Source: Vibrio sp. NTOU-M3 (GTDB lineage: Bacteria; Pseudomonadota; Gammaproteobacteria; Enterobacterales; Vibrionaceae). From it: a stretch of DNA of 64,000 bases. The notes under the pieces were generated by a model, which did not search any database, was not told the origin of the DNA, and was given only the letters and a program-made list of their open reading frames with translations. The stretch covers positions 1,488,001-1,552,000 of the forward strand of contig NZ_CP162100.1 of NCBI RefSeq assembly GCF_040869035.1, given 5' to 3'. Both the position numbers and the translations under genes were made by a program. Shown one piece after another: positions 26,254-35,702 of this stretch (position 1 is the first letter of the stretch; each line of letters begins with the position of its first letter).

Positions 26254-29200
26254 ATGGACATAAAGATGAATAGCAAGCTAACAAAACTCAGTTTAGCCAT
26301 GGCTTCACTTGGACTTTTAGCCGGTTGTAACGATCAGCTACAAGTGCGCGTGATGGATGGTTATATTCAAGATGCTCAGGTCTGGTTAGATACCAACAAA
26401 GACTTTTTACAAAGCGACCTCGAGCCAAAAGCCGTTACGGATAAATATGGCCGAGCGACTCTCACACTTTCAGGTTCTCAGAGCAGCGATAAAAAGCAGA
26501 TAGTGGTTGCCAAAGTACAACGAGGAATTTCCATCGATAGTGATATCCCCGGCGTCACGTCGACTCGTGATTACTTAATGATGGCACCAAGCAACTACGA
26601 ACATATTACGCCTTTCTCGACTTACATTACCTTGCAAATGAACGAGGGGCTCAGTGCGAGAAAGGCACTTAAAAAGCTAAGAAAACAATTAAATCTGCCT
26701 AAGCTAAGCCTACGTAAAGATTACATTAAAGAAAAACAAATGGTGGTGGCACGAAGTGCAAAAGCACTTGCCCAGCTATTGCCGTCAGGGCTGAAACATG
26801 AAGACCTCAGTGAACTTCGACAAACATTTGAGCTGGGTGCCATTGCCATTGGCAATGAACTGAAACATAACCGTAGTGACATGCTCGGTAAGACTCTTAT
26901 GTTTGATGAGTTAGGTAAGCCAGTGATCAGTGATGACAGCGACGGCGACGGGGTAGCAGACCTAGTTGATCGTTTCCCTAATGACGTTCAAGAATCTGCG
27001 GATGCAGATAATGATGGTGTTGGCGATCATGCAGATTTAGATGATGACAATGATGGTTTTAATGACGTCGTGGAATTTAAGCTAGGTACTGATCCGTATG
27101 ATGCAGCGAGTCATCCTTCCGATCTCGATGGAGATAAGATCCCAGATGCACTAGATAGTGATATAGATGGTGATGGCTGGAGTAACATCGATGAAGAGCG
27201 CCTAGGGACGGATCCATATGCAGACGATGATGTACCTGCGGATTACGATAATGATGGCACTGCAGATATTGAAGATAGTGACATCGACGGAGATGGCATT
27301 ACAAATGACCAAGACCTTTTCCCAACCAACCGCTTTGAAAGCCTTGATACAAATGGCGATGGGTTAAGTGATTTTGCGTCAAGTGACGATGATGGTGATG
27401 GGATTCCAGACAGCATTGATCCAAATCCAACCAGCCCGGACAACAGCTCAACTGAGCCTGCACCGTCTTACAGTGAAGCAGTAATTTACTATAAGCGTGA
27501 TGATGGAAATTATACGGATTGGGGATTGCATCTATGGAACAATGCAACGTGTGACGCCATCGATGCTAATACGCTAGAAGGGGTAGATTGGGGCAATCCA
27601 TTTGCATGGAGTGAGATTGACCCTGAGCATGGCGCTAAGTTCGTTGTTCCTTTGAAGTCTGAACATGGCGCTTGCATGAACTTCATCGTTCATAAAGGTA
27701 ATGATAAAGCACTTGGTGGTGATGACCTAAAAGCAGAATTTGTTAAAGGCAACACGCTGTATACCAATCATGGTAGTTCGACTCTTAAATACTCCCCAGA
27801 TGAACAGGTAGTAGTCGCATTAACGGGAGCCGCTGCGCACTGGCTGAACCTTAACTCAATTGCGTGGTTTGACCATAGTGAAGCCGCCAGCTATCAGATT
27901 TGGAGTCGCCAACAAGGAAATGGTGATATTACTAAGCCCCAACAGTTTGAAAAATACGATTTGTCCTTTGCTGGCTTAAATGACAACAGCGAATTCCCAC
28001 ACCTTAAAGGTCGTACTGAGTTCTTCCTTGATGTGGATGCGGCGACAGCCAAGTCTTTGTTAAAGACCCAGCTGATTGCGGTTGCTTTAGATGCTGAAGG
28101 GGAACCTCTGGTTGCCACGCGGATACAAATCCCGGGTATTGTCGATGACCTCTATACCCAAGGTAGCAACGATGCGGATGAAGCAAAACTAGGTAGTTGG
28201 TTAGAAGCGGGACAAGCCAAGTTTGCTCTTTGGGCTCCGACGGCACAAGAGGTGGAGTTGTACCTCTATCAAGAGGACAAATCGCTATTCCCAGAATCAC
28301 CGATAACCATGACGCTGGACCCGACTACCGGCATTTGGCGTTATCAAGGTGATGCTTCGCTTGAAAACGTATTCTATCGTTATCGAGTTAAAGCTTACCA
28401 TCCCAAAACAGACCATGTTGAATGGATGATGACGACTGACCCGTATTCGTTATCACTCAGTACATCGAGCTTGCATTCACAACTGGTTGATCTAGATTCA
28501 CAGCAAAGCAAACCATTCGGGTGGGATTCTCACACCGTCCCAGAGATTGATAATCCGGAAGATAATATTATTTACGAGCTACACATTCGCGATTTCAGTA
28601 TCAGCGATGATAACGGCTCCAACCAAACCAGCGGAAAATATCTTGCGTTCCTAGAAGACGAACGTGACAGTGTGACGCAGTTGAAACAATTGAAAGAAGC
28701 GGGTTTAACCACGATTCATCTGTTACCGAGTTATGACTTAGCCTCAATTCCTGAAGATGAAGCAAAAACCGTTAACCTAACTGACACGGTTGAGAAGCTT
28801 TGTGGTGTGAACCTAGAGGCGAAGCTATGTCACGATGGAACGTCTCGTGAGGCGACAATTCTTTCACTCTTAGAGCAAACAGATCCAAATACCGGTGAGG
28901 CTCAAGCACTACTTGCAGATGTAAGACCGCTTGATGGGTTTAACTGGGGATATGACCCATTCCACTACAATGCACCAGAAGGAAGTTATGCGGTTGAGTC
29001 GGATGGTATTTCGCGTATTCGTGAATACCGACAAATGGTCCAGAAACTTCACGATATGGGCTTTAGAGTGGTTCAAGATGTGGTTTACAACCACACTTAT
29101 TCATCTGGGCTTTACGATAAATCCGTATTGGATAAAACCGTGCCGGGTTACTACCATCGCTTAAATCCTCTAACTGGCGCCGTTGAAAACTCAACATGTT

Positions 29201-32200
29201 GCGACAATACCGCGTCGGAAAATCGCATGTTTGAAAAACTGGTGGCTGATAGTGTCATGATGTGGGCACAGGATTACAAAATAGATGGTTTCCGTTTCGA
29301 TTTAATGGGCCATTTGATGAAATCCAGCATGCTACACATTTACGACAAAGCAAAACAAGTCGACCCTGATACATGGTTCTACGGAGAAGGTTGGAACTTT
29401 GGTGAGGTGGCTAACGGGCAGCGTGGTGAAAATGCAACTCAATGGCCAATGGCAGGGACGGGCATTGGTAGCTACAACGACCGTTTACGTGATGGTGTCC
29501 GTGGTGGCGGGCCATTCGATAGTGGTGGAGCTTTATTGAGTAACCCAGGCTTTGCCAATGCGGGCGATCGTTTTTCAGAAGAACTCAAGTCACGTATGGA
29601 CTTGATCCGGTATGGCATGGCAGGCAACCTGCAAAACTACCCACTTGAAACCTACAGTGGCGCAACCGTATATGGTCGTGATTACCAGTACGGTGGTCAG
29701 GGAGCGGCTTATACACTCGATCCGCAAGAATCGATTAACTACGTCTCTAAGCATGACAATCAGACTCTATGGGACTTCAACCAGTACAAGGCTTCGGCGG
29801 ATATTAGTCCGGCAGATCGTGCACGGATGCAAATTGTTGGTATGTCGACGGTGATGCTTGGCCAAGGCGTACCATTCCTACACATGGGGGCAGAACTATT
29901 GCGTTCGAAATCGATGGAGCGAGATAGTTATGACAGTGGGGATTGGTACAACAAGGTCGATTTCAGTAAGCAAACCAATAATTGGAACATTGGCTTACCG
30001 AGAGCAGATAAGGATCAAGCGAACTGGAGTGCGATTCAGTCAATTATCAGCAATCCAAACACGATAGCAACGGCACAAGATATCGAGTGGACAGACGATG
30101 CGTTTAAAGCTCTGCTGAAAATTCGTTCAACAACACCATTGCTGAAATTACTTTCTGAAGAAGAGGTGCTTAAACGCGTCAGATTCCACAACACTGGCCC
30201 AGAAGCATTACCGGGAATGATTGTGATGTCTGTGAACGATGGAGTTTCTGCGGGAGCAGATCTTGATAAAGCTCACGATGCGATTGTGATTGCGATTAAC
30301 GCCAATACAAAGGCTCAGAGTATCGCTATTGAAACGGCAGAGAACTTCCAGCTTCATCCAGTGTTATTGGCGTCGGGTGATGAGATTGTCAAACAAGCTA
30401 AGTTCTCTGAAGGCCGCTTTAGTATTCCTGCTCTGACCGCCGCCGTTTTTGTTCAGCCACAACAAGGTGAGCAAGGTTCCGGATTAGAGGTGGAGACTAA
30501 GCCGGTTGACGTTGCGCCATATGGATCAACTAAGCTGTACCTGCGAGGTTCAATGAATGGTTGGTCAGTTTCTGACGAATTGCAGTACCAAGGTGATGGC
30601 ATATATATCTTTGAAGGGTACCTCATGCCCGGAGTTTACGAGTTTAAACTTGCTTCAGAAGATTGGGCGACGGTTAATCTTGGCTTTGGTTCATTTACCA
30701 CTGCAAATGGCTCGGTGCTGTTAGAAGATGCAGGTAACGGCAATATTAAAGTTACCGTATCAAACCAGGGTGTGTATGAGTTTGTGCTCAATGCACTCGA
30801 TCAAAATGCACTACAAGTTGGTGTCGTCGACAAAAATCTTGATTATGCATGTTATCAAGACAGTAACCCGGCGTGTGATCTGCGTATTTACCAAGTCATG
30901 ATGGAGTCGTTTGTCGATGGTGATAGCAAGCATGATTATGGTGTGGGTTATGGTACATCGCATCACAAAGGCGACTTACAAGGTGTTATCGACAGTTTAG
31001 ATTACATTGCAAGCTTAAACATGAATGCAATTTGGCTAACGCCTATCTTTGATTCGTGTGCAGGTGAAGGCGGAGACGACAAACTTGATGCGACTGGATA
31101 TTTTGCATGTGACTACTTCAATGTTGATCCAAACTTTGGCACCAAAGAGAAGTTGAAAGAGTTGGTGGATAAAGCTCATGCGAAAGGTTTGTATGTCATC
31201 CTTGATGGCGTTTTCGGCCATACACATATTAACGGAGTGAAAACGTCACCAAGTGGTAAACAGCCAAGCTTACGTAGCGAAGCAGGTTATCCGGGGATGT
31301 ATGTCAACTATCCAAGCGCAGAGAGTGAGGCCTTCTTTGCCGAAGTAGCAACGTACTGGATTAAAGAGTTCGGTATCGATGGTTGGCGTTTAGACCAAGC
31401 TTACCAAGTACCGCTTGAAAACTGGCGAAATATCCGTACGGCGGTCGAGCTTGCAGCAAAGCAGAACCAGCAGGCGGGCAAACAATGGGGAACGTTAGGG
31501 TACATGGTTGGTGAGGTATGGAATGGTGCTGATGAAATTACGCGCACAACCTACGGTAGCGACCAAGAGCCGGGTTTATCTTCGGCCTTTAACTTCCCGC
31601 TGCGTTATGGGGTTGTACAAGCGTTGGCAGTCGAGGAGTCAGGAGCAAGCAATAATGCTCGTGTGCTTGATGCGAACTGGAATAGCCGAGACAAATCGCC
31701 GTATCATGCCATGCCAAATTTGATGTTAGGTAACCATGACTTGGTGCGCTTTGGTGATTTAATTCAGCGAGGTGGACTGGGTGATTATGTTCAGCGTCAT
31801 AAAGCAGCATTCAGTTTCTTAGCCGCTTATTCAGGTCCAATCACACTTTATTATGGTGAAGAGATTGGTGATGAGGTTGAAAACTTTGCTGAGAAAGTCT
31901 CTGGTGATTGTGTAAGCCAAGGTTTATGTGATGATCATGTGGCTCGCACCAGTGCTAAAATTGAAGGAGTGACGGATGTAACGCTAACGTCAGACCAGCA
32001 ATCACTCAAAACATACCTTGCTAAGCTGATGCAAGTTCGCAGTGAGCATAAAGCATTATATGCAGGGGAACGTCGAAATCTTTGGTTAGACGATCATGTC
32101 TATGCGGATCTTAAGACCTATGAAGATGAGCAAGTGCTGTATGTGTTGAATACCTCAACCTCGCAGCAGCAATTATCTGTTGAACAGTTGCAACTGAACA

Positions 32201-32310
32201 ATGCCAATGGCTTGGTTGATCTCGTTACGGGTGAGCAGATCGTGTTGGAATCCAACCAAAGTGTGCTCAAGATATCGCCACTTACAGGACGTTTATTGCG
32301 GATTAACTAA
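26254..32310 (+). CDS. Two-catalytic-domain amylopullulanase lipoprotein (GH13 x2)
   Basis: Surface or outer-membrane lipoprotein of 2018 residues that should cut alpha-1,6 and alpha-1,4 bonds in branched glucans. Order: lipoprotein signal (LAMASLGLLAGC); about 200 residues without known domain; thrombospondin type-3-like calcium repeats (about 225-390, DSDGDGVADLVDRFP, DSDIDGDGWSNIDEERLGTD); a starch-binding pullulanase-type module (about 405-500); CBM48-like region; GH13 pullulanase domain with NWGYDP (897-902), DVVYNH, nucleophile D1016 (GFRFD), acid E1045 (YGEGWN) and D1168 (KHDNQ). A further carbohydrate-binding-like module follows (about 1430-1530, LYLRGSMNGWSVSDELQYQG). A second GH13 domain has DGVFGH (1651-1656), D1714 (GWRLD), E1754 (VGEVWN) and D1829 (GNHDL). 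Both active sites look intact. A second ATG at 26266 is an alternative start. The single gene is flanked by terminators. Confidence 0.94.
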   Translation: MDIKMNSKLTKLSLAMASLGLLAGCNDQLQVRVMDGYIQDAQVWLDTNKDFLQSDLEPKAVTDKYGRATLTLSGSQSSDKKQIVVAKVQRGISIDSDIPGVTSTRDYLMMAPSNYEHITPFSTYITLQMNEGLSARKALKKLRKQLNLPKLSLRKDYIKEKQMVVARSAKALAQLLPSGLKHEDLSELRQTFELGAIAIGNELKHNRSDMLGKTLMFDELGKPVISDDSDGDGVADLVDRFPNDVQESADADNDGVGDHADLDDDNDGFNDVVEFKLGTDPYDAASHPSDLDGDKIPDALDSDIDGDGWSNIDEERLGTDPYADDDVPADYDNDGTADIEDSDIDGDGITNDQDLFPTNRFESLDTNGDGLSDFASSDDDGDGIPDSIDPNPTSPDNSSTEPAPSYSEAVIYYKRDDGNYTDWGLHLWNNATCDAIDANTLEGVDWGNPFAWSEIDPEHGAKFVVPLKSEHGACMNFIVHKGNDKALGGDDLKAEFVKGNTLYTNHGSSTLKYSPDEQVVVALTGAAAHWLNLNSIAWFDHSEAASYQIWSRQQGNGDITKPQQFEKYDLSFAGLNDNSEFPHLKGRTEFFLDVDAATAKSLLKTQLIAVALDAEGEPLVATRIQIPGIVDDLYTQGSNDADEAKLGSWLEAGQAKFALWAPTAQEVELYLYQEDKSLFPESPITMTLDPTTGIWRYQGDASLENVFYRYRVKAYHPKTDHVEWMMTTDPYSLSLSTSSLHSQLVDLDSQQSKPFGWDSHTVPEIDNPEDNIIYELHIRDFSISDDNGSNQTSGKYLAFLEDERDSVTQLKQLKEAGLTTIHLLPSYDLASIPEDEAKTVNLTDTVEKLCGVNLEAKLCHDGTSREATILSLLEQTDPNTGEAQALLADVRPLDGFNWGYDPFHYNAPEGSYAVESDGISRIREYRQMVQKLHDMGFRVVQDVVYNHTYSSGLYDKSVLDKTVPGYYHRLNPLTGAVENSTCCDNTASENRMFEKLVADSVMMWAQDYKIDGFRFDLMGHLMKSSMLHIYDKAKQVDPDTWFYGEGWNFGEVANGQRGENATQWPMAGTGIGSYNDRLRDGVRGGGPFDSGGALLSNPGFANAGDRFSEELKSRMDLIRYGMAGNLQNYPLETYSGATVYGRDYQYGGQGAAYTLDPQESINYVSKHDNQTLWDFNQYKASADISPADRARMQIVGMSTVMLGQGVPFLHMGAELLRSKSMERDSYDSGDWYNKVDFSKQTNNWNIGLPRADKDQANWSAIQSIISNPNTIATAQDIEWTDDAFKALLKIRSTTPLLKLLSEEEVLKRVRFHNTGPEALPGMIVMSVNDGVSAGADLDKAHDAIVIAINANTKAQSIAIETAENFQLHPVLLASGDEIVKQAKFSEGRFSIPALTAAVFVQPQQGEQGSGLEVETKPVDVAPYGSTKLYLRGSMNGWSVSDELQYQGDGIYIFEGYLMPGVYEFKLASEDWATVNLGFGSFTTANGSVLLEDAGNGNIKVTVSNQGVYEFVLNALDQNALQVGVVDKNLDYACYQDSNPACDLRIYQVMMESFVDGDSKHDYGVGYGTSHHKGDLQGVIDSLDYIASLNMNAIWLTPIFDSCAGEGGDDKLDATGYFACDYFNVDPNFGTKEKLKELVDKAHAKGLYVILDGVFGHTHINGVKTSPSGKQPSLRSEAGYPGMYVNYPSAESEAFFAEVATYWIKEFGIDGWRLDQAYQVPLENWRNIRTAVELAAKQNQQAGKQWGTLGYMVGEVWNGADEITRTTYGSDQEPGLSSAFNFPLRYGVVQALAVEESGASNNARVLDANWNSRDKSPYHAMPNLMLGNHDLVRFGDLIQRGGLGDYVQRHKAAFSFLAAYSGPITLYYGEEIGDEVENFAEKVSGDCVSQGLCDDHVARTSAKIEGVTDVTLTSDQQSLKTYLAKLMQVRSEHKALYAGERRNLWLDDHVYADLKTYEDEQVLYVLNTSTSQQQLSVEQLQLNNANGLVDLVTGEQIVLESNQSVLKISPLTGRLLRIN

Positions 32311-32334
32311 CCATTTATCATTAATTTGTCCAAT

Positions 32335-32362
32335 AAAAGCCCTTTTAAAGGGCTTTTTTTTG
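32335..32362 (+). terminator. Terminator after amylopullulanase gene
   Basis: AAAAGCCCTTT and AAAGGGCTTTT form a strong hairpin followed by a T-run, 25 bases after the stop codon. Confidence 0.92.
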
Positions 32363-32427
32363 TGTTTAACGGCGTAGGGTTGTTAACATATGGCATGTTT
32401 TTAGTAAGGTTAAAATAAGAGTTCGTT

Positions 32428-32916
32428 ATGGAAAAGGTCGCGATATTTGCGGATGTACAAAACATCTATTACACAACCAGACAAAAGTACGCTGCAAATT
32501 TTGATTATAACGAGTTTTGGTATATCGCCACGCAAGGTCGAGAAGTGGTGAGTGCAAATGCTTATGCCATTGCGACGACCGATCCAAAACAGCGACAATT
32601 CCATCATATTCTTCGAGGGATTGGATTCGACGTAAAGCTTAAACCTTTTATTCAGCGGCAGGATGGCAGTGCGAAAGGGGATTGGGATGTCGGTATTGCG
32701 CTCGATGTTTATGAAATGGCCAAAGATGTTGATACGGTGATACTGCTTTCAGGGGATGGTGACTTCGAAATACTAGTAGAGCGTATAAAAGAGCGCTTTG
32801 GCGTAAAAGTCGAAGTTTATGGCGTGCCGGGGCTCACTGCACAAAACTTGGTAGACTCATGTGATCGCTATATAGCCATCGATGGAAATCTTCTTCTCAA
32901 CCGTAGCAATCGTTAG
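32428..32916 (+). CDS. NYN/PIN-like (LabA/DUF88) protein
   Basis: Cytoplasmic protein of 162 residues with a single NYN domain, a PIN-like nuclease fold predicted to act on RNA. The N-terminal strand with the first acidic site is VAIFADVQNIYYTTRQ (D9, N12), and the central acidic cluster is KGDWDVGIALDVYEMA and LLSGDGDFEILVERIKERFG, both conserved in LabA/DUF88 proteins. The protein is the core domain alone; no C-terminal OST-HTH domain is present. It is monocistronic and lies just before the tRNA-Val pair. The cellular target is unknown. Confidence 0.9.
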   Translation: MEKVAIFADVQNIYYTTRQKYAANFDYNEFWYIATQGREVVSANAYAIATTDPKQRQFHHILRGIGFDVKLKPFIQRQDGSAKGDWDVGIALDVYEMAKDVDTVILLSGDGDFEILVERIKERFGVKVEVYGVPGLTAQNLVDSCDRYIAIDGNLLLNRSNR

Positions 32917-32995
32917 TAAATTGCTCTGCTGAGTATAAAAAAACATCATTTAGGCGATATGTACGCCAAACAGTTCAAAAATAGAAAAATTACAC

Positions 32996-33024
32996 TTGCA
33001 CGGTATAAAAACACTGGTTATTAT
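32996..33024 (+). promoter_or_regulatory. Sigma-70 promoter of the tRNA-Val operon
   Basis: TTGCAC (32996-33001), a 17-base spacer and TATTAT (33019-33024) lie 20 bases before the first tRNA, which is followed in tandem by the second. Spacing is optimal for sigma-70. Confidence 0.75.
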
Positions 33025-33044
33025 CCTTCGCGTTCTAAAGGAAT

Positions 33045-33121
33045 GGGTCCGTAGCTCAGTTGGTTAGAGTACTACCTTGACATGGTAGGGGTCGGCGATT
33101 CGAGTTCGCCCGGACCCACCA
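33045..33121 (+). tRNA. tRNA-Val (anticodon GAC)
   Basis: A 77-base cloverleaf: acceptor GGGTCCG pairs with CGGACCC, the discriminator is A and the CCA end is encoded. The D-loop contains AGCTCAGTTGGTTAGAG. The anticodon stem is CTACC/GGTAG with loop TTGACAT, anticodon GAC reading GUC/GUU valine codons. The T-arm GGCGATTCGAGTTCGCC is regular. Confidence 0.97.
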
Positions 33122-33158
33122 CTCCTTTAACGCATATCGATGCAAGAACACAAGATTT

Positions 33159-33235
33159 GGGTCCGTAGCTCAGTTGGTTAGAGTACTACCTTGACATGGT
33201 AGGGGTCGGCGATTCGAGTTCGCCCGGACCCACCA
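33159..33235 (+). tRNA. tRNA-Val (anticodon GAC), second copy
   Basis: Identical in all 77 bases to the copy 37 bp upstream, including the encoded CCA. The pair shares one upstream promoter and one downstream terminator, so they are probably cotranscribed and separated by RNA processing. Confidence 0.97.
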
Positions 33236-33260
33236 AATTTCGTTCTTTATGAACAAACGC

Positions 33261-33294
33261 AAAGCCCGCTTAATAGCGGGCTTTGTTGTTTTTG
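33261..33294. terminator. Terminator of the tRNA operon
   Basis: AAAGCCCGCT (33261-33270) and AGCGGGCTTT (33275-33284) form a 10-bp stem with loop TAAT, followed by GTTGTTTTTG. It ends the tRNA operon and could also serve the minus-strand gene at 33360. Confidence 0.88.
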
Positions 33295-33359
33295 TCTATT
33301 AGAAACTTTGCTAGCGTGCATTCTTGTTCCATTGAACAGGGTACTGAATGGTGTTGTGA

Positions 33360-33587
33360 CTAGGTAAGATTGTCATTGACTGTTTTCTTACCGCACTGTT
33401 CACATATACTGTGGCGTGAAAAATCGTCCATGGCACTTTCGAATGCACCTACAGCAGCACTTTTAATAAAGCCATTTAAAAAGTCTTGAACTTTGTTTTG
33501 CTTCGGCTCTTCACGCACCAGAACCACGATATGTGTGGTCTTGGTTGAGCATTGTGAACAATAGTGCTCTTCTTTCACGCTTAACAT
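33360..33587 (-). CDS. Small zinc-ribbon-like protein
   Basis: A 75-residue protein with two CxxC pairs: YCSQCSTKTTH at the N-terminus and ICEQCGKKTVN at the C-terminus, which can bind one zinc ion as a treble-clef or ribbon. The middle is a charged and then hydrophobic helix (VQDFLNGFIKSAAVGAFESA). A Shine-Dalgarno-like AAAGGATGA lies upstream. It is conserved in style with small zinc-binding proteins of Vibrio, but no function is known to me. Confidence 0.75.
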   Translation of the reverse strand: MLSVKEEHYCSQCSTKTTHIVVLVREEPKQNKVQDFLNGFIKSAAVGAFESAMDDFSRHSICEQCGKKTVNDNLT

Positions 33588-33971
33588 AGTTCATCCTTTT
33601 GTTTTTTGCGATTCTTTCAGTATAAGTAGGTTGGTAAGGTATTACGTGGCTTTATATCACAAATACATTCACATAGTGGATGAAGCATACATTTGCATAT
33701 CCTATTTAAATGTCCATACGTAGGCAAAAGAAGAGGGGTAAACGGTTAGTTTTTGTATGAATTTAAAATAAAGTTAGAAATTGCTATCTATTCTTTACAC
33801 AAGGTGTATAGTAGCTCCAGCTCTAAAAGCCGGGCTATTAATGAAATATTTAGTTCAAGATCTTCACAGTTTTCTTTCGAATCACTTCGTCATATTGTCC
33901 TGCGATAACTTTTTCTTCATTCCTGATTTAGTAGCTTCATTTTTTAAATTATCGATGTTTTCGAGGTATAT
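33588..33971. other. Leader and promoter region of the cold-shock gene
   Basis: About 384 bp between the divergent zinc-ribbon gene and the cold-shock gene. CspA-family mRNAs usually have long structured 5' leaders of around 150 bases, and the AT-rich stretch from about 33800 on fits this. A 72-codon open frame here (33781-33999) has no recognisable product and overlaps the csp start; I take it as a chance frame. Confidence 0.5.
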
Positions 33972-34184
33972 ATGTCAAATAAGACAACTGGTTCAGTAAA
34001 ATGGTTTAACGAAACAAAAGGCTTCGGTTTTATTACACCAGATAACGGTGGTGCTGATGTTTTTGTTCACTTCAGAGCAATTGAATCAGATGGTTTCAAA
34101 ACGCTGGCTGAAGGCCAAAAAGTAGCATTCAACGTAGAGCAGGGTGGCAAAGGCCCGCAAGCTGCAAACGTTACTGTAGCTTAA
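33972..34184 (+). CDS. cspA: CspA-family cold-shock protein
   Basis: Single-stranded RNA/DNA-binding beta-barrel of 70 residues, the standard size. RNP1 is KGFGFITPD and RNP2 is VFVHFRAI; the N-terminus is [15 protein letters not shown]. It acts as an RNA chaperone. AGGT lies five bases before the start codon, a long leader precedes the gene, and a hairpin terminator follows. Which of the Vibrio paralogues it is, and whether it is cold-induced, cannot be told from sequence alone. Confidence 0.94.
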   Translation: MSNKTTGSVKWFNETKGFGFITPDNGGADVFVHFRAIESDGFKTLAEGQKVAFNVEQGGKGPQAANVTVA

Positions 34185-34192
34185 TTAATTTG

Positions 34193-34236
34193 AAGAGATC
34201 TCATCTATTCCCTAGTTATGTTGAGATCTCTTTAGT
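34193..34236 (+). terminator. Terminator after the cold-shock gene
   Basis: AAGAGATCTCA (34193-34203) and TGAGATCTCTT (34222-34232) form a perfect 11-bp stem with an 18-base loop, followed by TAGTTT. Nine bases after the stop codon. Confidence 0.75.
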
Positions 34237-34540
34237 TTCTTATTCCGTACACAGTTATATGATCCGATGAGCCAGTAGGACATTGCAGCATCATAACGAT
34301 TCTTTCTGACTTCCCATCATTCATAGCTGAACCGCGACGTATTGAGTCGTCCTACATTACTCAGATTAATAGACTTTTTTCTATCGTTTTTTATTTGGCC
34401 GAAAAATAAATGTGCGCTTTTGATATTAGTCAGTCAAATGAGTGATCAGTGACGGCACCAAAGAGACGAAAGATTGAAAATATTCTGTTAAAGCATGAAC
34501 AGAATAAGTATTTAGACCTTTGATAGTAAGAGGCGGGATT
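34237..34540. other. Intergenic region after cspA
   Basis: About 300 bp with no recognisable gene. It leads into a strong ribosome-binding site (AGAGGCGGG) for the small gene at 34541. Confidence 0.45.
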
Positions 34541-34744
34541 ATGCGTAAACCGGTAAGAAAATCTAATAAAAAAATGCGAAAAAGTGATTTCGAAGAGAAG
34601 TTCGCCCAGATGGTTGCTGAACACCAAAAAGCGAATGAAATCCTAGAATCACTGGAAGTAGGCTCTCCTGAATATATCAAACAGAAAAAACAGTGTGATA
34701 TGTTGTTTGCACGAGCTGAACGTTTTATCAATGCTCAGCGATAG
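34541..34744 (+). CDS. Small basic conserved-type protein
   Basis: A 67-residue protein starting MRKPVRKSNKKMRKSDFEEK. The ATG at 34541 is preferred over an upstream TTG (34520) because AAGAGGCGGG lies just before it. The N-terminus is strongly basic and the rest is predicted to be helical (FAQMVAEHQKANEILESLEV, then YIKQKKQCDMLFARAERFIN). It has a single cysteine and no signal peptide. Own terminator follows. I do not recognise a family; an RNA- or ribosome-associated role would suit the composition but is only a guess. Confidence 0.7.
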   Translation: MRKPVRKSNKKMRKSDFEEKFAQMVAEHQKANEILESLEVGSPEYIKQKKQCDMLFARAERFINAQR

Positions 34745-34790
34745 CGTTTAACTCACTAAATTGAGTGAGCTTCTATCTATAAATTTTAAA

Positions 34791-34822
34791 ACAAAGCCCG
34801 CAAAAAGCGGGCTTTGTTTTTT
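34791..34822. terminator. Bidirectional terminator
   Basis: ACAAAGCCCGC (34791-34801) and GCGGGCTTTGT (34807-34817) form an 11-bp stem with an AAAAA loop, T-run on the plus side and A-run on the other. It separates two convergent genes. Confidence 0.92.
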
Positions 34823-35516
34823 ATTTCATATGGAAAATTTGTTCTGTCTCAAGAGAGGTCATGGCGCGGATCTGACGCCAAACATAGTAAAAGATACCAA
34901 ACATCATCAGCATGCTTGGAATAGCGATAATAGGGTAGCTGTACAACGTTAACTTGCCTAACTCCTCATTGAATGCTGGTGTCCCAGCAGGGCTGGTCAC
35001 AATCCAAGTCGCTAGAAAATAGTTCATTGCTGAAGAAAACGCGAAAGTACTGGCGAATAGGTAGTTAGACGACATTAAGCAGCGCTCAAACGCTTCAGAT
35101 TTTCCATTCTCTTTTAAACGCTCAGTGATCAAAGATAGGTTTAGCACGGTGTCGTTTAAGACCATCTTTTGCATCAATGGGTAGCGGGTAAATGTTGAAC
35201 CTAAAACAGCTAAACCAATTAAGCCAGGGATCAATGCTTCTTTCAGCGCTAACCAGCGGGTATCGAGTTCTAATAAGCCAATACCGCCTGTTAGTAGCAC
35301 ACTAATAAAGCCGAGTGCGGAGATAAAGTTAAACTTCTTATTACGGATAAGATCCATGCCACCGTAAACGATAGGAAAGAGTAAAGCGACGACTAGTGCC
35401 ATGGCGGTGCCTAGGTGCTCATCTCCACTGAGTTTCATCAAAATGATAGATGGGATAATTACGTTAAAGAGGATCTCGAATAGGGGATTCGACTTTTTTG
35501 TGGTCTTGTTGTTCAT
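34821..35516 (-). CDS. VC0807-like inner-membrane protein
   Basis: Integral membrane protein of 231 residues with about six hydrophobic segments (PLFEILFNVIIPSIILMKL, AMALVVALLFPIVYGGMDLI, FISALGFISVLLTGGIGLL, ALIPGLIGLAVLGSTF, YLFASTFAFSSAMNYFLATW, PIIAIPSMLMMFGIFYYVWR). The pattern resembles the VC0807 family of Vibrio proteins, distantly like intracellular septation protein A. No catalytic motif is visible. It is a single gene; function unknown. Confidence 0.8.
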   Translation of the reverse strand: MNNKTTKKSNPLFEILFNVIIPSIILMKLSGDEHLGTAMALVVALLFPIVYGGMDLIRNKKFNFISALGFISVLLTGGIGLLELDTRWLALKEALIPGLIGLAVLGSTFTRYPLMQKMVLNDTVLNLSLITERLKENGKSEAFERCLMSSNYLFASTFAFSSAMNYFLATWIVTSPAGTPAFNEELGKLTLYSYPIIAIPSMLMMFGIFYYVWRQIRAMTSLETEQIFHMK

Positions 35517-35702
35517 ACTTTTACTAATTCTACTGTGTAGGCTGTATTTTACTTCGAGTGGAAGTGTTCAATGCTTCGCGTCAGATGTAAAGCTTTAATA
35601 CGCTGGCTTATGTAACGACTTATGAAATATGTAGGCTACTAAGCGTTTCTGTTTTTGATAACTGGTCTCCTATGAATATGGAAATTAAATTGGTGAGTAT
35701 GA

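Noticed and set aside
26900..27430. Repetitive acidic coding stretch considered as a nucleotide repeat or CRISPR-like array
   Set aside because: The repeats are in-frame calcium-binding (thrombospondin type 3-like) protein units with variable codons; no identical spacers or direct repeats.
33045..33235. Tandem repeat considered as a mobile-element or attachment-site duplication
   Set aside because: Both units are complete tRNAs with encoded CCA and no integrase or phage gene is nearby, so it is simply a tRNA gene pair.
33781..33999. 72-codon frame upstream of the cold-shock gene
   Set aside because: It overlaps the csp start, has no ribosome-binding site of note and lies where a CspA-type leader is expected.
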